Shown here in pieces: positions 17,131 to 25,742 of a stretch of 64,000 nt of DNA. Within the stretch, counting starts at the first letter, position 1. Every line of letters begins with the position of its first letter. The notes under the pieces were generated by a model. The model did not search any database. It was not told the origin of the DNA and saw only the letters and a list, made by a program, of their open reading frames with translations. The stretch lies in assembly GCA_031082125.1 (NCBI GenBank), contig JAVHLM010000001.1, positions 62,001 to 126,000 on the forward strand. Reading direction: 5' to 3'. The stretch comes from Candidatus Eremiobacterota bacterium (lineage in GTDB: Bacteria; Vulcanimicrobiota; CADAWZ01; Ess09-12). Made by a program: the position numbers and the translations under genes.

Positions 17131-18276
17131 ATGTCAGGAATCACAGTGAATCAGATACTTGTCAACGGGAGCTCCGGCTCATATTTCAACAATGTCGGCT
17201 CAGATTATTCCGGCCTGCTCGGATACGGCAACAACTACGCCAGCGCCAACCAGGGACCCACGATGATGGATCTCATAATGCTCGCGGGGCTCTTCGCGAA
17301 TATGGGCCAGAGCTCACAGTCAGGTCTCGGCTCGGGACTCGGCAGCTTCGGGTCACCGATGGGTTTCGGCATGCCTATGGGCTTCTCGGGCCTTGACGGA
17401 TGGGGCAGCGGCATGAACGGGCTCGGCAGCAGCTCGGGACTTTTCGGGAACTCCGGCTTCGGCGACTACTCGAGCCTCTTCGGGAATTACGGCTTCGGCT
17501 CGAACCTGGGCTTTTCCGGCCTTGAAGGGTGGGGCAGCTCCAATGACTATTCCGGCCAGTCAAACGGCTGGTCAGGCTACGGCGACTATTCGAACCTTTA
17601 CGGGAATAACGGCTTCGGCTCAGATATAGGCTTCAGCAACTCGCTTGACATCATCAACAACATCATCAATATCTACAACGGCGACAATTACGGCAATGAC
17701 TACGGCAGTGGCTTCGGTTTCAGGCCCCGTCCCTTCGAGGGCTTCGGCGAAGACTACGGCGTGGGCACCGAGGAGGAGGACTTCACGGCATCAATCACGG
17801 GTGATCCCCACTTCACCATTGACGGCGAGATCGACGGCGAAGACGTGAGCACCTCTTTTGACAACCAGGAAATCGGCACCAGGACAATGCTCGAAGGCGA
17901 GGGCTTCCAGCTGGACACCACGACAGAACAGTGGGGAGGCAACGCAAATACGGCAGTGACCACCAACGCCACTATCACCACGGGCTTCGGAAGGGATGCC
18001 GACAAGCTCTCCTTCGATGCCGACGGTGAGAACGGGGTGCTGAAGATTAACGGCAAAGAGTTCACGATGGACAACGGTGAGGAGTATCAGGTCAACAGGA
18101 CCTCCACCATCAAGAGGAATGACGACGGGAGCTATACCGTCACCTCCAAGAGCGGTGACGGCACCGTGACCCAGACCATCAATCCCCAGGAAAACGCCAG
18201 CGGCGACTACCTTGACATCTCAATCGCCGCCGATGATGTCCAGACCGAGGGCTGGCTCCAGGACCAGGCCGCGTAA
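17131..18276 (+). CDS. Glycine/serine-rich protein with vWD-like C-terminal domain
   Basis: ATG 17131 has AGGAGG upstream, giving 381 residues. Residues 1-200 are extremely Gly/Ser/Asn/Phe-rich, with two or three copies of a unit built on GFSGLDGWGSG and GFGDYSSLFGNYGFG, and no Sec signal. From residue 210 a folded domain begins with ITGDPHFTIDGEIDG, which resembles the GDPHxxxxDG opening of von Willebrand type D-like domains. It continues as beta-rich sequence to about 370. Such proteins are usually extracellular and structural. The lack of a signal peptide means either a non-Sec export route or a cytoplasmic role. A strong terminator follows. Confidence 0.65.
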   Translation: MSGITVNQILVNGSSGSYFNNVGSDYSGLLGYGNNYASANQGPTMMDLIMLAGLFANMGQSSQSGLGSGLGSFGSPMGFGMPMGFSGLDGWGSGMNGLGSSSGLFGNSGFGDYSSLFGNYGFGSNLGFSGLEGWGSSNDYSGQSNGWSGYGDYSNLYGNNGFGSDIGFSNSLDIINNIINIYNGDNYGNDYGSGFGFRPRPFEGFGEDYGVGTEEEDFTASITGDPHFTIDGEIDGEDVSTSFDNQEIGTRTMLEGEGFQLDTTTEQWGGNANTAVTTNATITTGFGRDADKLSFDADGENGVLKINGKEFTMDNGEEYQVNRTSTIKRNDDGSYTVTSKSGDGTVTQTINPQENASGDYLDISIAADDVQTEGWLQDQAA

Positions 18277-18301
18277 CAAAGTCTGCGATCCCATTGATAT
18301 A

Positions 18302-18334
18302 CGACCGGTGCCGGCAAGGCCCGGTCTTTTTTTT
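18302..18334 (+). terminator. Rho-independent terminator
   Basis: GACCGG-t-GCC pairs with GGC-c-CGGTC around a 5-base loop, followed by eight T residues. It ends the transcript of the glycine-rich protein gene. Confidence 0.8.
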
Positions 18335-18342
18335 GAAAAAAG

Positions 18343-18386
18343 TTAACGATTCGTTCATAGCACCGGCACCCTTCAGGTGCTATAAT
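18343..18386 (+). promoter_or_regulatory. Promoter with TTAAC-N5-TTCAT repeat
   Basis: TTAACG (18343-18348) and TTCATA (18354-18359) are 11 bp apart. An extended -10, TGCTATAAT, ends at 18386. The distance from the second hexamer to the -10 is 21 bp, exactly as at 56152-56195. There is no good -35 hexamer, which fits activator-dependent transcription. Confidence 0.6.
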
Positions 18387-18455
18387 GGAGAGTACCTGGC
18401 AGTGCCTGAGGGAGACCTGGGCAGAATTTTCCGTCAGGGAACGGGAGGACACGCC

Positions 18456-19355
18456 ATGCAGACAAACCCTCTGGAGCCGAGGATTTCCGCGGGAGCACCG
18501 CAGCCCCTCAAGGCTTTCAAGCCGCCCCTGGAGAAGGAACAGGAAGCCGGACCGCCTGCGGATTCCTTCACAAAAGAGGACGCTCAGGTTATGCAGAAGC
18601 CCGGGATCGATCCCGGCAAGGAAAATCTGCTGATCGATCCCGGAAGGACTATCGATGAAGCCCTCTCCCTTCTCTCTGACGCGACAAGCTCAATGGACTG
18701 GGCAAAGTCAGGACTCAACAACGCGGGATACAGCGTGAGGAACGCTGAATCTGCCCTCAGGAGAGCCGATTTCTCCCTCCGCCGGGTCCAGATGGACAAT
18801 GACAAGACAGATATGAGCAATGAAGGCTTCATGCTGGACATGTACTTCTCCGACGCGAAGAGGGAGACTGGCTCGGCGGGAAGAGGAGTCAACGATGCCG
18901 ACAGCAGGGTGGACCGCTCAAATGACTCGCTTGCCTCGTCATACAGCAAGGTCGAGCGCCTCGAGCGGGAGCTCCAGTCCGAGGGCCCCACGTACTCGAG
19001 CGTGCTCACCCACCTGCGCAAGGCGAAAAATGACATAGCCCAGGCCCAGCGGGGCGGCAAGGATTCAGACCGCGACATCCACGACACCGACAGGGACGTG
19101 GACAGGGCAGAGAGCGATCTCACGTGGATAAGCTCCGATATAATGACCATCAAGATGGACGGCCCCGGCAAAAATGTCTCCCATGCGGGTTACAGCCTTG
19201 CCTCAACTTCTCAGCGCACCGGTAACGACCTTAATTCGGCGGAGAGCACCATGCGCAGGGCCGATATGGACATGCGCGACACCCTCCAGAACATCAATTA
19301 CGCCGCCGATGCCCTCAGGAGGGCGAAAAGCGAGCTTGGGACCATCAAGCCCTGA
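18456..19355 (+). CDS. Coiled-coil protein without signal peptide
   Basis: ATG 18456 follows GGGAGGACACGCC, giving 299 residues. A polar Pro-rich N-terminus (1-70) leads into one long helical region (about 70-295). There, hydrophobic positions recur every 7 or 11 residues amid Asp, Arg, Ser and Asn: units such as AESALRRADFSLRRVQMDND and DVDRAESDLTWISSDI, and a repeated ALRRA. This predicts an extended coiled coil or helical bundle. There is no enzymatic motif. The same organisation (TTAAC-box promoter, polar start, no signal) recurs in three other genes here. Function unknown. It may be structural or secreted by a non-Sec path. Confidence 0.62.
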   Translation: MQTNPLEPRISAGAPQPLKAFKPPLEKEQEAGPPADSFTKEDAQVMQKPGIDPGKENLLIDPGRTIDEALSLLSDATSSMDWAKSGLNNAGYSVRNAESALRRADFSLRRVQMDNDKTDMSNEGFMLDMYFSDAKRETGSAGRGVNDADSRVDRSNDSLASSYSKVERLERELQSEGPTYSSVLTHLRKAKNDIAQAQRGGKDSDRDIHDTDRDVDRAESDLTWISSDIMTIKMDGPGKNVSHAGYSLASTSQRTGNDLNSAESTMRRADMDMRDTLQNINYAADALRRAKSELGTIKP

Positions 19356-19385
19356 AGCGGCCGACCGTTATTAATCAGCACACAT

Positions 19386-19423
19386 CCCCCCCGGAGCATC
19401 AAAACCCCGGGGGTCCTTATTTT
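19386..19423 (+). terminator. Rho-independent terminator
   Basis: CCCCCCGG and CCGGGGG form a stem with a 12-base loop, followed by TCCTTATTTTA. The T run is interrupted, so it is moderately convincing. Confidence 0.55.
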
Positions 19424-19515
19424 ATATGGCCAATATTTCCCCTTTTGAAGGAAAAAGAAGGAGCTTAAGATAAATTGTTGAGTAAAGAGAGAAAGGCCGG
19501 GCATAATAAGAAGGA

Positions 19516-20625
19516 ATGAGCTCCCAGGAGACCATCAAGGAATTTCATGACAGGATATGCCATTTCGAGCATCCCGAGGAGCTCTTCGGCGACCTCGGAG
19601 AAGACAACGAGACCCGGTACAAGACCCTCTCCAATGCGTTCAAATACCTTGTGAAACTCTACCATCCCGACCTCTTCCCCTCGGGGAGCGAAGAGCAGCA
19701 TCTTGCCGGCATCGTGACCAAGCTCATCAATTCTCTCCGCACCGATGCCGAGAAAAAGATTGAAAAGGGGACATACGGCCAGCCCATCGATCAGGCCCAC
19801 GAGGCTTCCGAGTGCATCATCACCACGTCCCTCAGGGAGTACAGGGTCACGAGACACTTTGCCGAAGGGGAGAAATGCGACATCTACCATGCCGAGTATG
19901 ATGATCCCGAGGACAAGATTCTCCCCTTCAAGCAGGCCGTCATCAAGATCATAGCATTGCCCTCGGAAAACCACCTCATTGAGAACGAGATCCAGGTGCT
20001 CAGGCTCCTCACGCACCAGTCTCTTCCGCAGTTCATCGATCATTTCATCATGCCTGAAGAGAAAAAGAAGGCGGTGATTTCAAGGTTTATTGAAGGCGCC
20101 GACCTCACGTCCATAAGGCAGAAATATCCTGACGGCGTCCCTGACAGGCACGTGTGCTGGATAATGGAGCGCCTCCTTTCCGTGCTGGGATTCATGCATT
20201 ACAACGCCGTGCTGCACTGCAACATACATCCCGGGAACATCATTGTGAGGCCCCGGGACCATAACGTGTTTCTGATTGATTTTCTCCACAGCCTCGTTCA
20301 TCCCGATGGAAGCGACAAGATGAAAGCAGCCCACAAGGACTTTGCCGCTCCCGAGCTCACCTCCTTTGCCTCGAAAGCAAAACCCCATCCGGCTGCCGAT
20401 ATGTATGCCCTCGGGAAGTCCATGATATACCTTCTGGGCGGTGATGCAAGAGGTGACACGGTACCGCACCACGTGGACAGGAGAATCGCAAGATTTATCA
20501 AGGAGTTTCTTACCAAAAACCCTGTGCAGAGAGCCAACGACGCCTGGAATATGTACGGGAGAATCTCGGATCTTCGCCTGGAGGTCTTCGGGGCGCGCCA
20601 TGAATTCTATCCCTTCGCGCTGTGA
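19516..20625 (+). CDS. J-domain-like / pseudokinase fusion
   Basis: The 369-residue protein starts at ATG 19516 after AGAAGGA. Residues 25-95 look like a DnaJ J-domain: a helix, then YHPDLF (HPD at about 50) and a second helix. Residues 110-350 follow a protein-kinase fold. The nucleotide-binding Lys is in AVIKII and there is an APE motif, but the catalytic loop is HCNIHPGN where active kinases have HRDxKxxN (catalytic Asp replaced by Asn), and DFG is replaced by DFL. It is therefore predicted to be inactive as a kinase and probably a scaffold or ligand sensor. It is the first gene of a five-gene unit. A TTGAGT / CATAAT pair (19478 and 19502) could be the promoter, leaving almost no leader. 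Confidence 0.75.
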   Translation: MSSQETIKEFHDRICHFEHPEELFGDLGEDNETRYKTLSNAFKYLVKLYHPDLFPSGSEEQHLAGIVTKLINSLRTDAEKKIEKGTYGQPIDQAHEASECIITTSLREYRVTRHFAEGEKCDIYHAEYDDPEDKILPFKQAVIKIIALPSENHLIENEIQVLRLLTHQSLPQFIDHFIMPEEKKKAVISRFIEGADLTSIRQKYPDGVPDRHVCWIMERLLSVLGFMHYNAVLHCNIHPGNIIVRPRDHNVFLIDFLHSLVHPDGSDKMKAAHKDFAAPELTSFASKAKPHPAADMYALGKSMIYLLGGDARGDTVPHHVDRRIARFIKEFLTKNPVQRANDAWNMYGRISDLRLEVFGARHEFYPFAL

Positions 20626-20679
20626 AGCCCGGAGGGGTATTGAATACACGTAAAACCAGAGGAAAGAGGGTGGCAAAGT

Positions 20680-21618
20680 ATGGGCGGTTCCTGCTACGAC
20701 CGTGATGTGATAAGCACAAGCAGCAACAGGGCTTTCTCCGATATTTCCGACACCGTCATCAGCCGGTCAGGTGTTGACGATGACCTCCTCCCGAAGTACC
20801 CCGGCGCCAGGAAATGCCGCGAGATTGACTGCTTCCACAAGAACCCCATCGTGTGCATCTTTGACGTCACAGGCTCGATGGGTGACTGGAGCAAGACCAT
20901 CTACGACAAGCTCCCCCTCTTCTTCGGTGAGGTCGAGAAGCAGGGATACCTCACAGATCCGGCAATAAGCTTCGCCGCCGTCGGCGACGCTTATACCGAC
21001 AGGGCACCGATCCAGGTCTGCAACTTTTCTCAGAGCCGCGAGCTTGACGACTACCTCTCCAGGGTGTTCCTTGAAGCAGGCGGCGGCGGACAGAACATGG
21101 AGTCCTACGAGCTCATGGCGTACTATTATCTCCACCACTGCATCCTTAGCAAACCGGAGCTCTCATTCCTTTTCATCACCGGTGACGAGGGATTTTACCC
21201 TCATATCGAGCCCTCGCAGGTAAAAAATCTTTTCGGCGACAGCATTGAAAAGCTGGAGAGCAGAAAGGTCTTCGAGCAGCTCAGGAACAAGTTCAACGTG
21301 TTTCTGATCCACAAGCGCTACGAATACGACGGCATGGAAGGCAAGATTCTCAAGCAGTGGAAAGACGTCCTTGGCGAAAGGATCCTCATGCTCAATGATC
21401 CCAAGGCCATAATAGACGTGATGCTCGGAGCCGTAGCCCTCACGAGCGGCTCAAGAAGCCTCGATACTTACCTCAAGGATATGAAAGACCGGGGACAGTC
21501 AACCAGGCGCCTCAAGGACGTGGAGAATTCCCTGTCCCAGTACCACGAAAGCCTTGCCCTCGTGAAGGTCACCGTGAAGGGCCGGCTTCCGGTGCCGGTG
21601 AAGAAGGACAAAAAGTAA
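20680..21618 (+). CDS. VWA-domain protein
   Basis: The 312-residue protein starts at ATG 20680 after AGAGGGTGG. A von Willebrand A-type fold spans about residues 50-250, with the metal site motif DVTGSMGDW (Asp-x-Thr-x-Ser) and a later Thr/Asp loop (ITGDEGFYP). VWA domains use the metal to hold an acidic residue on a partner protein. The C-terminus is a charged helix and a Lys-rich tail. No signal peptide is seen, so it is cytoplasmic. It sits between the pseudokinase and the pyruvate-kinase-like gene, overlapping the latter by one base (TAATG), so the three products are probably made together and may form a complex. Confidence 0.8.
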   Translation: MGGSCYDRDVISTSSNRAFSDISDTVISRSGVDDDLLPKYPGARKCREIDCFHKNPIVCIFDVTGSMGDWSKTIYDKLPLFFGEVEKQGYLTDPAISFAAVGDAYTDRAPIQVCNFSQSRELDDYLSRVFLEAGGGGQNMESYELMAYYYLHHCILSKPELSFLFITGDEGFYPHIEPSQVKNLFGDSIEKLESRKVFEQLRNKFNVFLIHKRYEYDGMEGKILKQWKDVLGERILMLNDPKAIIDVMLGAVALTSGSRSLDTYLKDMKDRGQSTRRLKDVENSLSQYHESLALVKVTVKGRLPVPVKKDKK

Positions 21619-22541
21619 TGCTCATTGCGACGCTTCCCCTCCTGCCAAGGTACCGCCATGACATAGTGAGGAGCCCCGTGGTGGACCAGCTTCGCTATAA
21701 TACCGTGATGCCCATTGACGTGGAGATTATCACCGTCGTCGAGCAGCTCCTCGAGCTTGCCGGCGAAAAGCCCCTCTGGATTGACCTGAAGTGCCGGCAG
21801 CTGCGTATCACGAAGTTCTCCTACCTGCCCTATGACTACGTGGAAATAAGCCATCCAATCACGGTGAATATGCCGACAAAGCTCTATTTCAAGGACTGCG
21901 TGGCAGACATAGAGAGCGTCGTGAACGGCACCAGGCTCATCCTGGCCGAGAGGCCCCTTCGCACCGTGGGCGCCGGCGAGCCCGTCAATATCCTTGACCC
22001 GTCGCTGCGCATCGAGGGATTCCTCACCGAGCAGGACAGGGCTTACATCGAGGCGGCAAAGAGCCTGGGCCTCCACCGCTACATGCTCTCCTTCGTGGAG
22101 AGGAGGGAGGACATTGAAGAGCTCCTTTCCCTTGATCCCGATGCCGAGATTATCGCCAAGATAGAATCCAAGCGGGGCATTGACTTTGTCGAGCGTGATT
22201 ACCCCTCATACCGTCACTGCGTGCGCCTCATGGCAGCCCGCGACGACCTCTATATCAACCTTGGAGAAGAGAAGGTGCAGATGCTCCCGGCCCTCTATTA
22301 CCTCGTCTCGCAGGACCCGCAGGCAATCGCCGCTTCCAGGCTCCTCACCTCGCTCTATGAAAAGGACACCCCCGCGATGGGCGACCTCGCCGACCTCCAT
22401 ATGCTCCACCTGATGGGATACCGCTCCTTCATGCTGAGCGACGAAATCTGCCGCATCAGGGATGTCTTCAGGAAAGTCGCCGAGATTTACGGAGAATACC
22501 TGGAATTCCTCAGGAACAACCCTTTCTGCTCAGCGGAATAA
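21618..22541 (+). CDS. Pyruvate kinase-like barrel protein
   Basis: The 307-residue protein is much shorter than true pyruvate kinase (about 470). The order of motifs is that of the pyruvate kinase barrel: RYNTVMP (Arg-x-Asn as in RLNFSHG), WIDLKCRQLRI (as in LDTKGPEIR), LTEQDRAYIEAAKSLG, SFVERREDI, IIAKIESKRGID and AARDDLYINLGEE (as in ARGDLGxE), then a GYRSFMLSDE end. The catalytic Lys and the metal-binding Glu and Asp appear kept. The region of the ATQML loop reads AASRLL, losing the conserved Thr, and the C-terminal regulatory domain is absent. It may have a related phosphoenolpyruvate or pyruvate chemistry, or bind a ligand only. Start ATG 21618 overlaps the VWA stop. Confidence 0.7.
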   Translation: MLIATLPLLPRYRHDIVRSPVVDQLRYNTVMPIDVEIITVVEQLLELAGEKPLWIDLKCRQLRITKFSYLPYDYVEISHPITVNMPTKLYFKDCVADIESVVNGTRLILAERPLRTVGAGEPVNILDPSLRIEGFLTEQDRAYIEAAKSLGLHRYMLSFVERREDIEELLSLDPDAEIIAKIESKRGIDFVERDYPSYRHCVRLMAARDDLYINLGEEKVQMLPALYYLVSQDPQAIAASRLLTSLYEKDTPAMGDLADLHMLHLMGYRSFMLSDEICRIRDVFRKVAEIYGEYLEFLRNNPFCSAE

Positions 22542-22544
22542 CCC

Positions 22545-24125
22545 ATGGCATCAAAGGGACAGCACCTTATCACCCAGCTCGTGAAGGCCCTGGCCCTGCC
22601 GCCTGATACTCCCCTTTCCACTGTATGGCTCGCCATAGGTGACTTCAATAATTTCAAAGACCTGAACAGCCTTTACGGGAGAGCCATAATGGACGCGCTG
22701 CTCAAGCAGGCCAGGGCGTTGATAAGGGACAGGGCCGCCCGGTTCAGGGGTCCTGGAGGAAAAGAGTCCCCTGAGGTCACCTTCGTTGGTGACGAGGCAG
22801 CCCTGGTCTTCCCCCGATCTCAGAGCGACGGGGCGCACCTCACGCATCTGCTTGAAAAAGTCCAGCATGCCCTTGAGGGAGCCTTCAGGGAGCGCCACAT
22901 TGTGGCCTGCCTTTCAGGCATCGAGGCCGGCCAGGGGACATCGCCGACGGCTTTTATCGCATCAATCAGGCATCACCTTGAAGAAAAGGGCATTATCCTC
23001 GATCCCCTCCCGAGATCGGCGGGGCACCTTGTCCTGTTCAGCAGGGAAAGCGGCGAGTCATCGGCCGACGCTCTCAGGAGAGTCACAAAAGAGGTGGGAA
23101 AGCATCTTCCGGCGGGATACGGTGAAGCTGTGAAGGCGACGACCCGCTGGCTTTTCAACAGGCAGACGGGAAGCTTCGAAGAGTTCAACAGCGGGAAAAT
23201 ATGGCCTCTCACCATCTCATTCGGAGTGATCTCAAGCAGGCAGGCTCTCCATCTCGCCGGAATTGACCATGAAGCCCCCTTCGGGGAAGAGCACCTCAGC
23301 AAGGCGGCCTTCATGATGTTCGAGCTTGCCCAGCACAATCTCAAGCGGGCCAAGAGTCTCCCGCACAGGATAAGCCTCGACAGCGTCACAAGCGATATAG
23401 GCTCCGAGACCCGGGAGCTCCTGAAAGTGACGCTCGCCCCCTTCAGGCCCTACAATCCCCGGAGGGTAAAATACCCCATCATCAGCGAAGAATTCCTGAA
23501 AACGGTGGTGAACAACCTCAACAGGGCGGGAGAGCGGGGCGTGCTTCTCCACGCCGAGCCTGTCTACTCCCTCGCCCTTGGCGACAGGCTCAAAGCCGTC
23601 TCCCGTGACATCCTGAGGGGCGATGAGTATGGAATCGGCCTCAAGGGCATCAACGATCTTCTCGGCTACGAGATGGGCGACAAAGTAATATGCCTGCTGG
23701 AATCGGCCTTTTTCCGGACCATGGCACGCTTCAGGAAAGGAAGGCGGGCAAAAGCCCAGCAGGTCCACATCGCCCGCTTCATTGACTCTTTCACCGTGTA
23801 TTTCTCGGGCCTCTCCCTTAAAGATCCCTCCCTGGTAAAACTGATGCGGAAAATCATCGCCTGCTTTAACAGCCATGCCAGGAAGCTTTCCCTCTCGCGC
23901 CTCTCGGTGAGTGTCGTGCAGAACAGGGAGAGAGTCGAGAGCTCCATTCTCTTCAAGCGCCTCGAAAGAACCATGCGGTCCCCCGGAAAGGCCCGGACTG
24001 CCTGCCAGGAGCAGGATCTCATCATCAGGCACTTCACCCCAGATGTGGAAGAAGAAGCGCGCATCCTGAGGGAGGAGGAGGCCTGGCAAAGCGCTTCCAG
24101 GCTTCTGAAAAAGCCGCTTCGCTGA
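22545..24125 (+). CDS. Protein with two degenerate GGDEF-like domains
   Basis: The 526-residue protein starts three bases after the previous stop. Residues 20-130 have the GGDEF fold: IGDFNNFKDLNSLYG (cf. DIDxFKxxND) and FVGDEAALVF in place of GGDEF. Residues 330-450 repeat the pattern: GIGLKGINDLLGYEMGDKVI and FIDSFTVYFSG. Neither half has the GG(D/E)EF signature needed for cyclic di-GMP synthesis, and the metal-binding Asp positions are partly kept. It may be an inactive nucleotide-binding receptor or make another nucleotide. It is the fourth gene of the pseudokinase operon. Confidence 0.65.
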   Translation: MASKGQHLITQLVKALALPPDTPLSTVWLAIGDFNNFKDLNSLYGRAIMDALLKQARALIRDRAARFRGPGGKESPEVTFVGDEAALVFPRSQSDGAHLTHLLEKVQHALEGAFRERHIVACLSGIEAGQGTSPTAFIASIRHHLEEKGIILDPLPRSAGHLVLFSRESGESSADALRRVTKEVGKHLPAGYGEAVKATTRWLFNRQTGSFEEFNSGKIWPLTISFGVISSRQALHLAGIDHEAPFGEEHLSKAAFMMFELAQHNLKRAKSLPHRISLDSVTSDIGSETRELLKVTLAPFRPYNPRRVKYPIISEEFLKTVVNNLNRAGERGVLLHAEPVYSLALGDRLKAVSRDILRGDEYGIGLKGINDLLGYEMGDKVICLLESAFFRTMARFRKGRRAKAQQVHIARFIDSFTVYFSGLSLKDPSLVKLMRKIIACFNSHARKLSLSRLSVSVVQNRERVESSILFKRLERTMRSPGKARTACQEQDLIIRHFTPDVEEEARILREEEAWQSASRLLKKPLR

Positions 24126-24181
24126 AAGCCCCCGGAGGTGAGAGAGGATTCTCACGCCGCTTCGCTGAAATCTCAGGAGAG

Positions 24182-24778
24182 GTGGTGTTCTTGAAAAAGG
24201 GCAGAAAATGGCTTTTTACAGGTCTCCTGATTGTCCTTGCGCTTTTTCTTGTCCTCTTTGCCCTCAGGGCGCTCTTCCCCAACCTGGCCGAAGTGTATTT
24301 CGACAACGGCCTCGGGACCTCAGTAACCGTGCATCTTGATTCAAAAAAGCTCATAGCTGTGGATCCGCATACCACCGCCAAGCTCGACATTCCGGGAGGC
24401 ACGCATCTCGTGGAGGTCTATGACAGCTCCAACAGGCTTATCGACAAGGCTCTCATCTACTGCAGGAAGTTTGACCTGTTCCTGAAGACAAGATACATCT
24501 TCAATATTGCCTCGGCGAACAATTACGCCCTCTATTCCGTCGCATACGGAGGGGAGGCAGGAACAGGAGGGAGGCCCAGGACCATCCCTCCAAAAAGCCT
24601 CGCCCGGGAGCATTTCTTCAGGTACCCCGCCTCCTACGGGAGCCTCAACAGCGGGTTTCCCAGGGAAGTCTCGGTGAGGAAGGGGCAAAGCTCCTTAACG
24701 CTCCAGGTAGTAGGCCATGAGCCTGTCCATCCCTCCTTTCCCTGCTGCACCCAGATGAGGCAGAGCATGGGAAAATGA
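24182..24778 (+). CDS. Membrane-anchored protein of unknown function
   Basis: About 198 residues. A single hydrophobic helix (about residues 10-30) after a Lys/Arg start makes an uncleaved anchor with the rest outside. Residues 38-100 form a small beta domain (EVYFDNGLGTSVTVHLDSKKLIAVDPHTTAKLDIPGG), reminiscent of PEGA-type carrier modules. The rest is not recognised. Starts at GTG 24182, GTG 24185 and TTG 24191 are all possible after AGGAGAGG, and 24191 has the best spacing. It is the last gene of the operon; the 56-base gap to the GGDEF-like gene has no terminator, and a terminator follows. Confidence 0.6.
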   Translation: MVFLKKGRKWLFTGLLIVLALFLVLFALRALFPNLAEVYFDNGLGTSVTVHLDSKKLIAVDPHTTAKLDIPGGTHLVEVYDSSNRLIDKALIYCRKFDLFLKTRYIFNIASANNYALYSVAYGGEAGTGGRPRTIPPKSLAREHFFRYPASYGSLNSGFPREVSVRKGQSSLTLQVVGHEPVHPSFPCCTQMRQSMGK

Positions 24779-24819
24779 GGTAAAAAGTAACATCCCGTTC
24801 ATCATTTCAGCATTTTTTA

Positions 24820-24842
24820 AGGGCCCTTTCAGGGCCTTTTTA
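24820..24842 (+). terminator. Rho-independent terminator
   Basis: GGCCCT and AGGGCC form a 6-bp stem with a 3-base loop, followed by TTTTTAT. It ends the 19516-24778 operon. Confidence 0.7.
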
Positions 24843-24890
24843 TCTGCTGTCGTGACATGGCCTCAAAGGTACTGCACCAGGAGGATCATT

Positions 24891-25736
24891 ATGACCAGGA
24901 TGGGATATACGCAGCCAGCATTCACAGGCTCCATGCCTTCATTTTCCGGCAGTATGCCGGCCCTTTCAGGCTTCAGCGCCACGTCGCTGATGGGGCTTCC
25001 CGGCACCTCGGGCTCATTCGGGATGCCATCCTTTACGGGAGGATTTGGCACGGGAACCGACAGGCTCTCCTCGAGCCTCGAAGCATCAAACCTCATGACG
25101 CAGAATCCTCAGGCTTCAGGGATGATGGCCGGGATTCCTTCCTTCGCCATGCAGGGTACCCTCATGAGCATGATGAAGAGCTTCATGGAAATAATGGCGA
25201 TGTACAGCCAGTTCATGCAGGCAAACGGCATGAACAACGGCGGCCTCCAGGGAAACAACTATGACGGTGGAGGCGGCAACGGCGGCGGAGGCGGCGCTGA
25301 CTACGACAACGGCGACACAGGCCCCGTTGACACGAATGGCACGCCCAATGGCAAGGCGAATCTCTCACCTTCAGGGGGATGGGCAGGCACCGAGAACCCG
25401 GTGAAGAGCCTCGTGTCCCTTGCGGGTAAAGGCTTCAGCGTCACCTCTGCAAAGCGCGGCACGCAGATGACCGCCTCGGGGAACGTGTCTGATCACTACA
25501 TCGGCAACAAAACAGCCTATGCCAATGATGTCGGGTGGGGATCAAGCACACCTACGGCATCGTCAGACTCAGCGGCATCAAGAATTGTCCAGGCCCTCGG
25601 CGGCCCCGCAAACTGGGGCTCCAAGGGCGGCGTCTTCACGAAGACCATCAACGGCATCCGCTACCAGGTGCTCTACAGAACCAATGTCGGCGGCAACCAT
25701 TTCAACCACATCCATATCGGGGCCAAAAGGGTCTGA
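24891..25736 (+). CDS. M15-type zinc peptidase-like protein with low-complexity N-terminus
   Basis: ATG 24891 follows AGGAGGATCATT, giving 281 residues. Residues 1-160 are Gly/Ser/Met/Phe/Asn-rich (repeated FSGSMP, then a run of Gly) with no Sec signal. The C-terminal 110 residues have the spacing of an M15/hedgehog-type zinc site: SDHYIGNKTAYANDVGWG (cf. SxHxxGxAxD) and NHFNHIHIG (HxH). M15 enzymes are D-Ala-D-Ala or L-Ala-D-Glu peptidases that cut peptidoglycan stem peptides. If active, it must reach the cell wall, yet no classical signal is present. A GTAACA/TTCATC pair 11 bp apart lies at 24787-24803 upstream of the terminator. Phage endolysins use the same fold, but no phage genes are nearby. 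Confidence 0.68.
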   Translation: MTRMGYTQPAFTGSMPSFSGSMPALSGFSATSLMGLPGTSGSFGMPSFTGGFGTGTDRLSSSLEASNLMTQNPQASGMMAGIPSFAMQGTLMSMMKSFMEIMAMYSQFMQANGMNNGGLQGNNYDGGGGNGGGGGADYDNGDTGPVDTNGTPNGKANLSPSGGWAGTENPVKSLVSLAGKGFSVTSAKRGTQMTASGNVSDHYIGNKTAYANDVGWGSSTPTASSDSAASRIVQALGGPANWGSKGGVFTKTINGIRYQVLYRTNVGGNHFNHIHIGAKRV

Positions 25737-25742
25737 AGGCAC

